From: Brachionus rotundiformis
Taxonomy: Eukaryota > Rotifera > Eurotatoria > Ploima > Brachionidae
Assembly: GCA_016802295.1 (NCBI GenBank)
Contig: JAESIW010000129.1
Location: 740,511 to 804,510 of the forward strand
Direction of reading: 5' to 3'
DNA length: 64,000 nt
The notes below the pieces were generated by a model that did not search any database, was not told the origin of the DNA, and saw nothing but the letters and a program-made list of their open reading frames with translations. Within the stretch, counting starts at the first letter, position 1. Each line of letters begins with the position of its first letter. Shown here one piece after another: positions 21,738 through 33,294 of this stretch. The position numbers and the translations under genes are program-made.

Positions 21738-24700
21738 TTTTGTATCTATCTCTCTCTCTCTCAATATAAATATATATATATAAATATCTGATTTTCTTAT
21801 TATACTTTTTTTCTATTTAATCTAAAAAAAAAAATAAAATTATCAAGAGTTGAGACTTAAAGTTTATCAAAAAATCATTTGAGCATGAGTCCTTAGAACT
21901 CAGACTTGGTGTTGCATGCGAATTGCAATCGAAATTAAATTGAAGAATCAAAGTATTTGCAATTTTATTAATTAGCAAAAAAAATAATACAGAGAGATAC
22001 TCAATGTATAATCTGTGCCTAATAAGTCTAATTAGAGAAAATTCTGCTTAATTAATAATCAAGTTTTTTTTGTTGGTGGATTTAGGAAGAAAATAAAGAA
22101 ATCCATTATGCATGCCTAATTTTAAACATCCGCAAATAATTTTGCCTATTCATTTAGCTGAGAACTTGAACTCATGATGCAAAATCTCTTTCTCGCTAAT
22201 GAGACAAATTATCTTTATCTAGGTATATCATTTTGCCCCATTAGGTAAAATGGAATTAATAAAAATATAAATGTTAAAAAAAAAAGTAATATTATTTTTT
22301 AAATTTTTTGTTTATTTTTAGGTAAACGTGTCTTGTCATTTATGCTAGCTAATGTGTTCCAATTTAATTTTATGGTCTCTGTCTTGGATTTAAAGCATGG
22401 TTCCAAATATTAGTACTGATTAGGGCTTAAGAAGTTGAATATCGATTTTTGTTGTACAAGTTGGCTAATTTGTGTGTATTATTAATTGAACACAATTAAT
22501 AATTAATAATAAAAAATGGAAATTGGCTTGTTAATTAGTCCAAAATGTAAAATGTAAATTTTGCCTCTCTTGTTTAAGCGACAAAAAGTTTCAATAGAGC
22601 ATTGTTATCTTGGCTGAGTCTGAGGCTCTAAGTCTTTTAGGGAATTAAATGAGAAAATTAAACTCTTCCATTCAATTAATTTATTTTTCGCTTAGCTGCA
22701 AAATATGAGCCCAGTTAATATTTCCTTGTCATTAATCCAAATTTTAAAACTATATGCCAATTTGGGCATAACACATTAGACAGATAGAAAGACAAAATTT
22801 TAATTAAAATCCAATTCTATCTCTATTTAATAAGTGCACAATTCAATTAGATCCAAGTCGAACAATCAAAGCCCAATTCTGTAAATGCGTATTGAATTAC
22901 ACACTTTGCCAGTGGGTTATTGTCCTGGTTTTGCTAATTTAAATAATGGAATTGTGACAATAATCTCACTTAATTTAATTAACTTAAATTTTCCAGATAC
23001 ATTCTGATGTGAAATTTTAAATTTAGACCCGAAATTCTGTCTGTCAAATACCAATCTGGCAAACAGCACTTATTAAATAGTGTAAAGAAAAGCTTCAAAA
23101 TGTGCCATTATCAAGAAAAAAATGAATTCGTTCAGATCCCACATAAGCTGCGCTGTACTCAAGGCGTTTTATTGATAACAGGTAAATAATTAAAGCAAAT
23201 TTTTACTTTTTTTTTCTTATTTTCTCTTTCAGTCTCTGTCGAGAAATAACTTGCTGCCAAAAAACTCACAAAATTCTAACTAGAAAAATAAATTTATAAA
23301 TTTTTAATTAATAGCAAAGTTTTTATAATTTAAAATATTGATTAGCTGAAAGAAGAAAATAAAAATAACAATTTAGAAAAAAAATATAAAAAAAGATAAT
23401 TTATCGAGTTGCCATTTTAGACTGCTAGTTAAGCCAAGTGTTTTCGAAATATTACAATAACATCAAGTAATAATCAAACAATAACAATTAGGGAAACAAT
23501 TTCATTTCAATAGTTTGAGAAAGCTCTTTTGAAAAAAACTTGAATGAAAGTCTAGAATTCCGCTCATTTGTTCCCAATAAAATCGAATCCATATCGTCAA
23601 ATCGATTATTTAATAATTAACTTCAATTGAATACACTTTGCCACATTTCCCACTAAGCTAAAGCTTAAAACTTACAAGCCATCCGCAAATTGGTTCTTTT
23701 CTTGCACAGGATCAAGTGTCTCTTAATTCACTTGTTTAACCATTTTATTTAAGCACTCTCTAGCTGTGCAAATTTTAATTATAAATATTTGGTCTTCTTG
23801 TTACCAGTCAAAATTAATTGAATTTTTAACTAGTTTATTAATAAAATCTAGTCTTGTTAATTTAAAAATTCTTATTAATTTTTTTTCTCCGATTTCATTG
23901 AGCAAATAGCTTTGTGACGCAAATTTTTTTGGTAAACTTACACCATGACTCAGCACCTATGATTTAGCCAAAATTGATCAAATTCAAGATAGCGAGAGTT
24001 TTCTTACACTACACAAATAGCTAGATCAATTTAAAATTTATTAATTCTCTACGCCCAATTGAAATATATAATTAACATATTATCTTCAGGGACTAGTGAA
24101 TTCAAGACTTTTATTTATAAGATTAATAAAGAAAATTTTATAAATATATGCCTAGTGGCGTTTTATTTTCTTTTTTTTCGACAAAAAAAACTCTTCTTAT
24201 TTCGTTATGTAAGAAATATAAGACTTATTTTTAACTGTAGATAAATTTTAAAATAGTTCCCTTAAAAATCAGATTTAGTAGGCATCTATCAATAATGTTC
24301 TCCAAAGACCAATTTAATATGTACAAGTTAATTAGGAGCCTTTTTTATTTTCTATTATGATTTCTCAAGTTGATTTTGGCTGTCACTTGGTAAAACTGAT
24401 ACACAAATTAACTATCAATTAATTATATCGAATTTAGTTAGATTTACATAGGTTCTACTAGTTACACAAAATATACGTCAAAGATTATAAAATAATTACA
24501 AATCGGCTCAGCGATTAAGATTAAGAGTGTCTCCAAGATTTCAATATAAAAAGATTTAGATAAATACGGTTTTTGGCTAAAAAATATCATCAATTCTTAT
24601 TTTTAATTAGAATTTCCTTCTAATATTTGCTTTCATTCATTTTAACTAATAAAAACATGGATTATATTAAAAATATTTTTTATTTAATTCTTAACACTTT

Positions 24701-26030
24701 ACGTATATAAAAATTCCCCCTTGGCATAAATTTTTATCCGGAAAAATTTCAACCTTCTTAGCAAAATGGGACTTTTTTGTGTTAAAAAAAAAATAAAATT
24801 ACTCAAAAAATTTAATTACATCACTTTTTTCTGATAATTACTAAATTGAGAAATAAAATTTGTAGGAATTATAAAATCGATTGAAAATTGGAAAATTTCT
24901 CTTTCTTAATGCCAATATACCAGAAAATGGTAAAAACGCACCACTATTTGCTATTATTTTTGATAAAGTTATCTAATTTTATTTCAATTAAAATTCAAGA
25001 TTTTTGATAATAAATTTCTACTCAAAAAAATACTCAAGAATAAGATTTAATTAATTTAATTTCAATTGACAAGGTAAATTAACAGTCCAAAATATTGAGT
25101 TTTTCACAAAAATATTAAAATTTCTAACTAGTCATCCCACTCAAGAATTTTTACATTAATTTTGACTTTTTTGAATTTCTCATATAAGAAAAATTATATT
25201 TTGGATAATTTTTTGTTTCAAAATAAGCAGGCAAGTAGAAATTTTATTCCAAGATACAATTTACAATCAAAAAAAGCGACAGTATTTAATGAGGTTGTAT
25301 GGTTTAGTAAGCATCTTTCTAATTTGAAAATTTGTCTTAAAAATAATAAAATGATTATTCTTTATAAAGCATACTCATTCAAATTAAAATTTGAAAAATA
25401 AAAAACCTTTTACCACTTTATTGCCTAACAATTAATTGGCATTATTCTTAAATATTGATCAATTAAAAAAATTTACTGATAATATTTGAATAAAGCATTA
25501 CTAATAAATATATTAACAAAAAATAATCTTATTAATTAATTACCAATATATGATAATAAAAACACTTAGACTTGTATAGCTGAATCGAATTTTAAGTTAT
25601 TGAATTCTTCCAACAAAGAAATGACCTATTCAGTGATAAATTGGACATTTTTTATAAATTAAGAATCAACTATACATAGAATGGATGTGCTATGTTGGTG
25701 AAAGAAAAAGATTGTCTGATTTTCTGGTATATATTTTATATTTACTTGGTAAATAGTAAAGCTGTAAAATTTAGATATTTTTAATTAAAAAAGCTTTTAT
25801 TTTTAATAATATTTTAATCAAGGAACTATCAAGAAATTTAGATACATTTTATTGAATAAATGCTAAAATAAAGGTATTCAAATATCTAATTAAAATATAA
25901 GTTTATCTCTAAATTAATAATATTAAAAGATTAGATATAATTATTTATATAGAATGATTCAATTGTTGTACTAGATTTTTAAAAATAATATAAATTTGCA
26001 TTTTGTAACCGTCATTTTAATTTATCAACG
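21738..26030. other. 4.3-kb upstream region of the cholinergic locus
   Basis: AT-rich with no coding sequence that I can support. A GA run (about 21748-21763) and a TA run lie just upstream of the VAChT ATG. By analogy with other animals this stretch should contain the shared cholinergic promoter and a 5' non-coding exon, but I cannot point to either. Confidence 0.5.
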
Positions 26031-26200
26031 ATATGCCTGCAGCAGTCAGTCATCTTGTAAAAGCTTTTTGCTGATGATAGCAAACTAATCGCCACCATTG
26101 GGAGTAAGATGGAGTTCACTAGAGATTTACAGAGGAAGAGAAGAATCCGGGCGTCTCTGTTTCTCGCAACCTGTAGTTCGACTCATATAAAAATTCAGAC
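26031..26200 (+). pseudogene. reverse transcriptase fragment with FADD box
   Basis: A short in-frame stretch reads VSHLVKAFADDSKLIATIGS followed by a degraded RDLQRKR helix. This is the catalytic YADD-type box and following strand of a non-LTR reverse transcriptase. Nothing convincing on either side; a dead fragment. Confidence 0.65.
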
Positions 26201-26639
26201 AAACAAAACATCCACAGTACCAGTACAGGTAATCAGTTGAGAAGAATTTCATTCATGTACTGAACAATCAAGACTTTTGGGATAGTTTTTTACGCAAAAG
26301 TGAGGCAAAATCTTGAAAAAGCATTAGTTGTCTGTTCTTTTTTCATACCGATAAAATGAAAAAAGAACTCGAACGATTACATCGACAACAGAATATCAAG
26401 CTTTGATTCTCCAGATCGAATCTTCACAACAGAAAAAAAAAAGAAAGAAAACACCTGAAAAATATTATCTCCTAAGTCAATACGAAATTTTAGTTGTTGG
26501 CGACACAAAAATATAATAAAAAGGAACATAACAGTTGACATGATTGTAAGTAAGTAAAAAAAAATTACTTTTAAAATTAATAATGTATTAATTAATCAAT
26601 TAATTTTTAAGTTTTCATCAATACATGTTAGCAATCTAT

Positions 26640-27560
26640 TATTAACAAAAAAAGAAGCAAGACCACTGGTGTAGTTGTCAAGCCAATCCTATCAAATAAT
26701 TTTAATAGCCGTGCTAAAATGGAAAAATTCGATATGCAAACGTTACTGGACGGTGAATTTAAGTGACTTTTAGGTTATCAAGATTATCTAACTAAATTCA
26801 TTGTGTTACGAGTACTCAAAGCTATATCGGCAATTGAAATTGTAAATACACTCTTCGACATTTTCACATTGATTGTATTCCAATGATTTTGCTATCTGAT
26901 TATGGTCATTCATTCTATTCAGGGATAAAATCTAGTCTCAAAAAGCTGTTTTTGGCGTTTAAACACAACTCGCCTTAAGTTCTTTAAGTATACCCGCTAA
27001 AGAATAGGATATATGAGCTAAGCAGTTGTTGGATTTAGTTGGCTACGAGTACGACTCCTCCGAAATACCGGAATATGAAGGTGAAGGTCATGATGACATA
27101 TTTTACCCAGATGCATTTCAACTCGACAACCTAATGGTCAATCCAGAGTCATCGAATGATCTTCCTGTTCAAGATATTTTCAAAAAGCTAATTATATGTT
27201 GGAAATAAGAAATAATGTTCGTGATAATCAACAAAAACAAGTACAAAAAATGATGACAAGAAGTATGAAATATATCCCAGAAGCTTATATCCGAGACATT
27301 GTTGTTTTGCCTATATCAGAGGTTGGTAAAGGTCTCACTGAAACTCCGAATTCGGCTTTCGAATAGTTGACATTGGCTTTGATAAGTCATTATTTGAATT
27401 AGCTTGCAAGAAACAGCTTTGTCTTGGTAAAAAATTATTCAATTGAGTTAAATTTAAAACCATACAAAGCTTTAAGTGTGAGGTAAGCAGTAAATGAATT
27501 ATCAATTGATGATGGTCAAGGTATGATAAAATGCAACTATACTGGTCAATACATGACAAA
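26640..27560 (+). pseudogene. degenerate retroelement integrase (Gypsy/Ginger-like)
   Basis: Across several frames the plus strand spells a DDE integrase: SKTTGVVVKPILSNNFNSR, then FDMQTLLDGEFK, then LLGYQDYLTKFIVLRVLKAI, then IPMILLSDYG. Further on come an acidic region EYDSSEIPEYEGEG (27046 on), EIRNNVRDNQQKQVQKMM and VVLPISEVGKG, as in integrase C-terminal domains of Gypsy and Ginger elements. At least three stops or frameshifts interrupt it. The expected active-site Asp of the first motif (DMQ) and second motif (SDYG) can be seen; the Glu region is scrambled. Confidence 0.7.
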
Positions 27561-28728
27561 TCGATGTTGTCCCAAAAATTTGCACAAAATTCAGTAATTT
27601 ACTAATACTTTTAGAGAAAGAAATTTGTTTTTTTTTATTGAAAATATACGTTTCGTTTTAGTAATCTACTAAACCTTTTTCAGTAAATTACTTAAAAAAT
27701 ATTAAATCAGTAAATATTTAAAATTTATATATTTTCCTAAATTTTAAATTCATTCGGATTACTCGAAAGGTCCATATAAGAGCAACTAAATCTCCAGAAT
27801 CAAAAATTGGAATTTATTAATGAAAGAAATTTCCTTTCTAAGAATTTAGGTAGACTTTTCCAAAATTTAGCCATTCAGTTCTACAGCACTTTTTTACTTT
27901 AACTTTTAAAACGCACATATTGTAAGATTGGTTACCAAAGTAATTTGAACCATTTTCAAAATTAATGGCTTTGTATCCATTCTTTATTCTAACAAATGTT
28001 GTTTAAAGCATCTTAATAAGTCAATGTTCAATTTCTAAAGATGAGAATATCCTTAAGTTGATTATAAAATTTTATTTGTGATTTGTCACAGTTCTTTACC
28101 ATTTGATACATAAAAATTATTCCAGTCATAAGCATAAACTAACTGTTTAAATTCAAATCAAAATATTTAGCTAGTAAAAAACCAATTTTCATTTTAAATT
28201 TGAGTTTTTTCTTAATAAAATTTATTTCGATAGTTTAATTTAAAAATATGTAAAAAATTAAAATTTTATTTGTTTGATTAAAACATAATAATCATTAATG
28301 ATAATCTTGATAACAATATTATAGAATTTATTTGCAAAATAAATGTTTTTCTTTTAGAAAAAAAGAAATAAATTTTTATTTAAATTTTTGCTTAAGATAA
28401 TCAAAAATTAATCTAACATGCTTAGTAATAGTGCGTCACAAATTTTCATATAAAAGACTAATGTAATTACACATTATATTTGCATTAATTAGAAATATTT
28501 CAAAAAATAGAAAATTCTATATACTCTATTTTTGCTTTCTAGGAGCTTTTATATAATTTAGCGTCACATGTCAATGTCAAACTATGAATTTAACTAAAAA
28601 AGTGTCTAATCAACACCCAAAAAAGATATTCTTGCTAAATAGGATTTCTTTGAATATAAATATCTTTAATTCTTTAAAAATAAAAGAAAAATTAATTTAA
28701 ATTCTTTTTTAAGCCAGTTTGATCAAAA
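27561..28728. other. AT-rich spacer upstream of the superoxide dismutase
   Basis: No gene recognised. The last part is the probable promoter and leader of the downstream gene; a good 3' splice signal (T-rich then AAG, 28713) lies 15 nt before its ATG. Confidence 0.5.
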
Positions 28729-29416
28729 ATGAGCTTTCAATTACCCCCTTTGCCATATGATTACCAGGTCTTGGAGCCTTATGTCGATAAGGAAACCATG
28801 AATCTGCATCATACCAAGCATCATCAAGCTTATGTAACCAAATTGAATGATGCTACCAAGGATACAGATATTGTAGCCATTTGCCAAAACATTAAAAACT
28901 ATCCAATAGCTGTGAGAAATAACGGTGGTGGCCACTACAATCACAGTTTGTTCTGGAAATGGATGGCTCCGGTCGGATCATCCAACGTTACCCCAACTGG
29001 AACTGTATTTTCTTATCATTATAAAAATATTTAAATAATTTATTTTAATTTTTAATTAGTTGAAAGAAAAAATCGAGTCCACTTTCGGCTCAGTCGATGA
29101 AATGAAAAAGAAATTCACCGATGCCGCTTTGACCAGATTTGGATCTGGCTGGGCGTGGTTGGGAGTCAAAAGTGACGGATCTCTCGCTATCAGCTCAACT
29201 GCCAATCAAGACAATCCACTAATGGCTGGTGTTGCCGAAGTTGAAATGATTCCAATCTTAGGCTTAGATGTTTGGGAGCATGCCTACTATTTGAAATATC
29301 AAAATAGACGAGCTGAGTACATTCAACAATGGTGGAATGTTGTCAACTGGGATGAGGTGGTCAAGTACTACGATAATTATGCCAGCAAAAATAAGCCAGT
29401 TCCAATCAATCAATGA
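28729..29416 (+). CDS. manganese superoxide dismutase, no targeting peptide
   Basis: Converts superoxide to hydrogen peroxide and oxygen. Exons 28729-29004 and 29060-29416 with a 55-bp GT..AG intron, phase 0, give 210 residues. Metal ligands are visible: His27 (LHHTKHH), His72 (NHSLFW), Asp162 and His166 (GLDVWEHAYY). Gln142 in STANQDNPL is the position that marks the Mn type. The protein begins directly at LPPLPYDYQVLEPYVD, so it lacks a mitochondrial leader and is likely cytosolic. RNNGGGHYNHSLFW and LTRFGSGWAWLGV are spelled more like bacterial SodA than like animal mitochondrial SOD2. That could be horizontal origin or an old cytosolic animal form; it has a spliceosomal intron. It ends 84 bp from the convergent chitinase. 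Confidence 0.93.
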
Positions 29417-29500
29417 ATCGAGCATTCAAAATCTAAATTATAGTTTTAATCGATGTTTTATTAGTTTAAATAAAAATAATTTTAAAAAAAAGTTTTTGTT

Positions 29501-30345
29501 CTAATTATAACAACCAGATTCTATAGGATTTTCATTAACTTCAAATATTTTTAAAATTATGCGGTAATATTGAAATCTTTTTTTGGCTTTATCTAAATTT
29601 TTGCCATTACACTCTAAAAAACCATTTATTCTGTTGGTGCTTGAGCCGAAATTTCCCATTCTGACGCTCATGTCTACTGATACTTTGGTTTTCCAAAACC
29701 AAAACGCGCTCAGCCAACTTATCTCCTCATTATCCGCTACAAGGTCTGGATCTTGTACCAAGCGGTCATCGTCAAACAAATCAAAACTAGCTTCTTTATA
29801 ATTAAAATCCCAAGTCTTTAATAAAAAATTAGATAAAAAATTTATATATTTTTATTTTTTTCTACTAATTGAATGTATCCACGTCCATAGTAGAATTTGT
29901 TTGCATTTCCAATTCCAGGTGTTACGGGATAAGAGCCCGCACAGCCAGTTTTTACACATAAAATTTCTTTTTTGAATTTTAAACCAATTGACTCGTGAAT
30001 TATCTGGGCCAAAAACATTGCAGCTTCTCTTTTTGTCTGCACAGAGTCTGTTGTTTGAAGAAAAAATGTAAAATTGGTAAATTGATGCCATGTAGGCGCG
30101 CTAAAATTGTTCATCATGAGTGCATTTTTAAATTGGTCAAATTTTATGTCTATGAACAGAATTTGGTCGATTTTAATATTTAATCAAAAAAACCTACCGA
30201 ATCTGGATTTGGCAAATGGTTCAGAAATTTTATAAGTAACCAAGTTTGCATTAATTTGGTTTTTAATTACACTTTCTATTTCTTTAAAATGATAAATTGG
30301 CATGTTTATGATAAAGATAACAAAAATGATAAGGATAATTTTCAT
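29501..30345 (-). CDS. secreted GH19 chitinase-like protein
   Basis: Probably cleaves chitin beta-1,4 links. Exons 30198-30345, 29866-30149 and 29501-29815 join in phase to 248 residues. A signal peptide is evident (MKIILIIFVIFIINMP). The mature part starts FDQFKNALMMNNFSAP; then AAMFLAQIIHESIGL carries the catalytic Glu (HES). KFYYGRGYIQLTW is the GH19 substrate loop, joined across the last intron. The C-terminal part has DDRLVQDPDLV, SAFWFWK, NFGSSTNRINGFLEC and a final GCYN. These are diagnostic of the invertebrate GH19 group. No chitin-binding domain is present. GH19 is common in plants and bacteria and patchy in animals; a rotifer could use it for egg-shell or lorica chitin or for digestion (inference). 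It converges on the SOD gene. Confidence 0.9.
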
Positions 30346-30679
30346 TTTTGGATTCAGATAAAAAGACTAAAGTGTCTAATATGGAATTTTTCTAGATCAG
30401 CCATAAATAAATTCTTAAATATAGATTTCTAGTTATAGAAATTGATTTCAATAATATTTTTATTTTTAATTTTAGATATTGTTGTTGTTATTGTTGTTAT
30501 TGGTAAATAAGATTTCAGAGAATCATTATTAAGAATATTATTTGAAAATTTTAAAATTACTTATTAATTTTTTTTAATTTACTAGTGTTCCGAGAACCCT
30601 TTGAGTCATTCTTAGATCTTACGGCATCTCTCAGACAATTTTAATAAATATCATTAAACTGTTTTAGGATAATTCTGAT
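30346..30679. other. AT-rich spacer with (GTT)n
   Basis: Between the chitinase start and a retrotransposon fragment; a TTGTTGTTGTTATTG-type run lies at about 30480-30500. It probably holds the chitinase promoter. No coding sequence. Confidence 0.5.
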
Positions 30680-30960
30680 TGCAATGTAATCCTGCAAGAG
30701 GGTGACCCAGAGGTTCGTCGAAAATGCATCCTCTCTGAAGAAATGGCATTTATTGGGTGCTTCTGAGTCTGATGGAAAATCTCGAAGACCTTGATTTTTC
30801 GGATGATATTGCCTTAATATCACAAGTGGAGAGTCATATGAGGGAAAGACCGAGAAGCTAGAACGCAACACTGGACTTGTGGCCTAGAGATAACACAAGA
30901 TTGGCAGAAATATCTTTATGTTAGACGAACCATTTTAACCATAATCAAATATATAATTTT
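30680..30960 (+). pseudogene. non-LTR reverse transcriptase fragment
   Basis: In one plus-strand frame NLEDLDFSDDIALISQVESH is readable. This is the LDFADDI catalytic strand and following helix of retrotransposon reverse transcriptases, with FSDD replacing FADD. Neighbouring pieces (a Lys/Glu-rich helix, then TQDWQKYLY) continue it after a frame change. A decayed remnant. Confidence 0.65.
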
Positions 30961-31027
30961 AAATTTCTGATAATCTTGCATCTTATTAAGACCTTTATCT
31001 GCCGTATTTTGGTACCTACTTTACACT

Positions 31028-31900
31028 TTAATGGCCGCCTTTAGCTTTAATATACTCAGCGACATGTTTAGGCATAGATTCAATCATGTTCTTGACTATT
31101 TCGCTTGGAACTTTCAGCCATTCATCAAAAAGAACGCTTTTTAGATTCTCTACTAATGTAATTTTTGTATTGACCATTCAGTGGTCTATCAATGACCATA
31201 AGTTCTCCAAAGAATTAATATTAGGTAATCTTGGGCATCAAGGAAGGACTGATATTTTTTTCTTTAAACCAATCTCGAATTAGCAGTATGCGAAATTTTC
31301 TCATCTTGCTGAAAAATCCAATTCTGACTTTGATCAAAGAATATCTCGGATGGTAACAGATTATTTTCCAGGGTGTGCATGTGTACAACCCGACTGCCGG
31401 TAAAAATAGAGCTACAACCAGGATCTTTATGATCAATAGATCCCCAAAATCCAACCGAACCTCCACCATTCTGTAACTTTGGAGTACTTTTCGTTTGCAA
31501 AACGTTTTACGAGCACTCTCTTAGTCTCTTTTTAATATTTCAAAAGTTTTGAAGATAGAGATTCATGGCTGAAAATAACTTTTGACCAGCCTTTAAAAGT
31601 CCTTCTTTTTCGTTCTTTGTACCATTTGAGTTTTTTCAACATCCTGAATGCAGTCAAAAGAGGCTTTTTAATAGCAGTATATGACTATATATTTTTCCTC
31701 AATTGTATTTTTCTAACAGTGTCTTTATTTACACCAACATTTACAAACTTTGAACTAAAATATAAAAAGACTTTTCAAACATTGTGTGGAAAAAAAATTT
31801 CCAGGGATTATCAAGGTGTAGTAAAAACAACATTTAAGCATTCAATTTTTAATAATATTAATCTAATTTTTTCAGATTTTGTAAAAAAATTCAAAAAATT
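31028..31900 (-). pseudogene. decayed Tc1/mariner transposase
   Basis: On the minus strand, in several frames: KDTVRKIQLRK (HTH end), KKPLLTAFRMLKKLKWY, GWSKVIFSHESL (first catalytic Asp position replaced by His), GGGSVGFWGSIDH, and WIFQQDEKISHTA (second catalytic Asp in the QQD motif). A C-terminal piece PSEIVKNMIESMPKHVAEYI ends at a stop at 31028. Order and motifs are those of a Tc1-type DDE transposase. Multiple stops and frameshifts; terminal repeats not found. Confidence 0.8.
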
Positions 31901-32331
31901 TAATTTAAATATTTCAATGTTTTATTTTTTTAAATAATTATATAAACAATTAATTTTTAATTTGTAAAACATATTTTATTTAAATAAATGGAGTGTTAAT
32001 CGGTCTTTTTGACATGGGCACTAGCCTGTTGATTAACCTTGAAATTGAAATTGAAATTGACTAGTTTATATATGAATTTTATCTCAGTATTTTTATAATG
32101 AGTCTTGAAATTGTAAGAACTTTTTTTTTGAAGATTTTTTATATCAAAAAAAAGTTAAAAAATACTCTATTAAATATAAATTTAAATTGATCTTTATTTC
32201 AAGTTTTCACTTCTTAAAAATATTTTAATTTTTTTTTTGAAATTTTCTAAATTTTACTATATAATAAGTTAACCTCTTTATTATTTGTTGATTAAGATTG
32301 AAATTGAAAATACATTGTTGAGGCTTTATTT
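31901..32331. other. AT-rich spacer with (TTGAAA)n
   Basis: Contains a short TTGAAA hexamer array at about 32039-32060. The rest is the 3' flank of the methyltransferase gene. Nothing else seen. Confidence 0.5.
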
Positions 32332-33294
32332 TTAATCTTTTTTAATCCAATACATATCAAATGGCCATTTGTTCCAATTATTAATATCTATTTTCTTTCT
32401 GGCATAATATGGAACAAGATTTTGCTTTTCAAAAAGCGCAAACATTTTCTCAATTTGAGGCATGTATTTTTTTTTCAAACGATTTACGTGAAACCATTCC
32501 ATGAAGACAGCCTGTATATCGAACTTATTAAAAATATTTGTTGCAGACTCAAAGGCATATGGCTCATAACCTTCAATGTCAATCTTTATCACAGCTTTTT
32601 TATACTCACTTCCATCCTTTTTTTTTGGTATTATAGAAATCAAATCATCAAAATATATTGTTTCCACCAAATATATATCTTCCATCATATCACTTTTATT
32701 GAATTTAATATTTTCAAATTGTACCAGACCTTGGCCGCCAATATCCTCAGACTGTGGATATAACCTTTTAATTTCACCTTTTTTGTTAGAAATGGCATTT
32801 TTGACCAGTGTTATTTTGTCTTGTATTTTTTCACTTCTAGCAGCCTTCTGAATTCGCAGAATATTTTCATAAAAAGGCTCAACAGAAATGACATGAAGGC
32901 CCATTTTTGCCGCAAATAATGAATATGAACCAACTTGAGCTCCGACATCAAACACAAGTGCATCTGGATTTTTTTTCAATAAATCTAAATATATATAGAT
33001 AACATGAGGCTCCCAAATTCCGTTTTCCCATATCTTTCCCGAAACCATTTTGTCCTTTTTAACATCATGAATACACAAAGTTGTGCTTACATAATAATCA
33101 ACTGACTTTCTGCATTTGATTGAATCATATTTTGATTTTGAGCTTAACTGCTGGTCTAAATTTAAAATTGATATTCCATTTCGACTAACTTTACTCGAGT
33201 ATATTAGAAAATTTTTATCGAAAAAACCTAATTTAGTAATCAATATTATTAAGCCAATAAAAAAGAATATTAAATAGTTAAAAATTCTTCTCAT
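32332..33294 (-). CDS. membrane-anchored FkbM-family methyltransferase
   Basis: A single-exon frame of 320 residues with ATG at 33294. The N-terminus has one membrane segment (about residues 7-23, LIFFFIGLIILITKLGFF), giving a type II topology with a lumenal or outside catalytic domain. S-adenosylmethionine motifs: ALVFDVGAQVGSYSLFAAK (motif I, about 114-132), HVISVEPF (acidic loop) and VIKIDIEGYEPYAFE. These are typical of FkbM methyltransferases, which usually O-methylate sugars or small molecules. The target here is unknown. No introns, while most neighbours have several; FkbM genes are common in bacteria and scattered in invertebrates, so transfer from bacteria is possible but not shown. 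Confidence 0.87.
   Translation of the reverse strand: MRRIFNYLIFFFIGLIILITKLGFFDKNFLIYSSKVSRNGISILNLDQQLSSKSKYDSIKCRKSVDYYVSTTLCIHDVKKDKMVSGKIWENGIWEPHVIYIYLDLLKKNPDALVFDVGAQVGSYSLFAAKMGLHVISVEPFYENILRIQKAARSEKIQDKITLVKNAISNKKGEIKRLYPQSEDIGGQGLVQFENIKFNKSDMMEDIYLVETIYFDDLISIIPKKKDGSEYKKAVIKIDIEGYEPYAFESATNIFNKFDIQAVFMEWFHVNRLKKKYMPQIEKMFALFEKQNLVPYYARKKIDINNWNKWPFDMYWIKKD

Noticed and set aside
24059..25401. Two plus-strand frames of 61 and 79 residues upstream of the cholinergic locus
   Set aside because: Phe/Lys/Asn-rich and without splice or domain evidence; expected by chance in 4 kb of AT-rich DNA.
29583..30183. Plus-strand frames over the chitinase gene
   Set aside because: Shadow frames; the minus-strand GH19 exons join in phase and carry the family motifs.
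31617..31937. 106-residue plus-strand frame
   Set aside because: It is the antisense of the decayed Tc1 transposase, which is recognisable on the minus strand.
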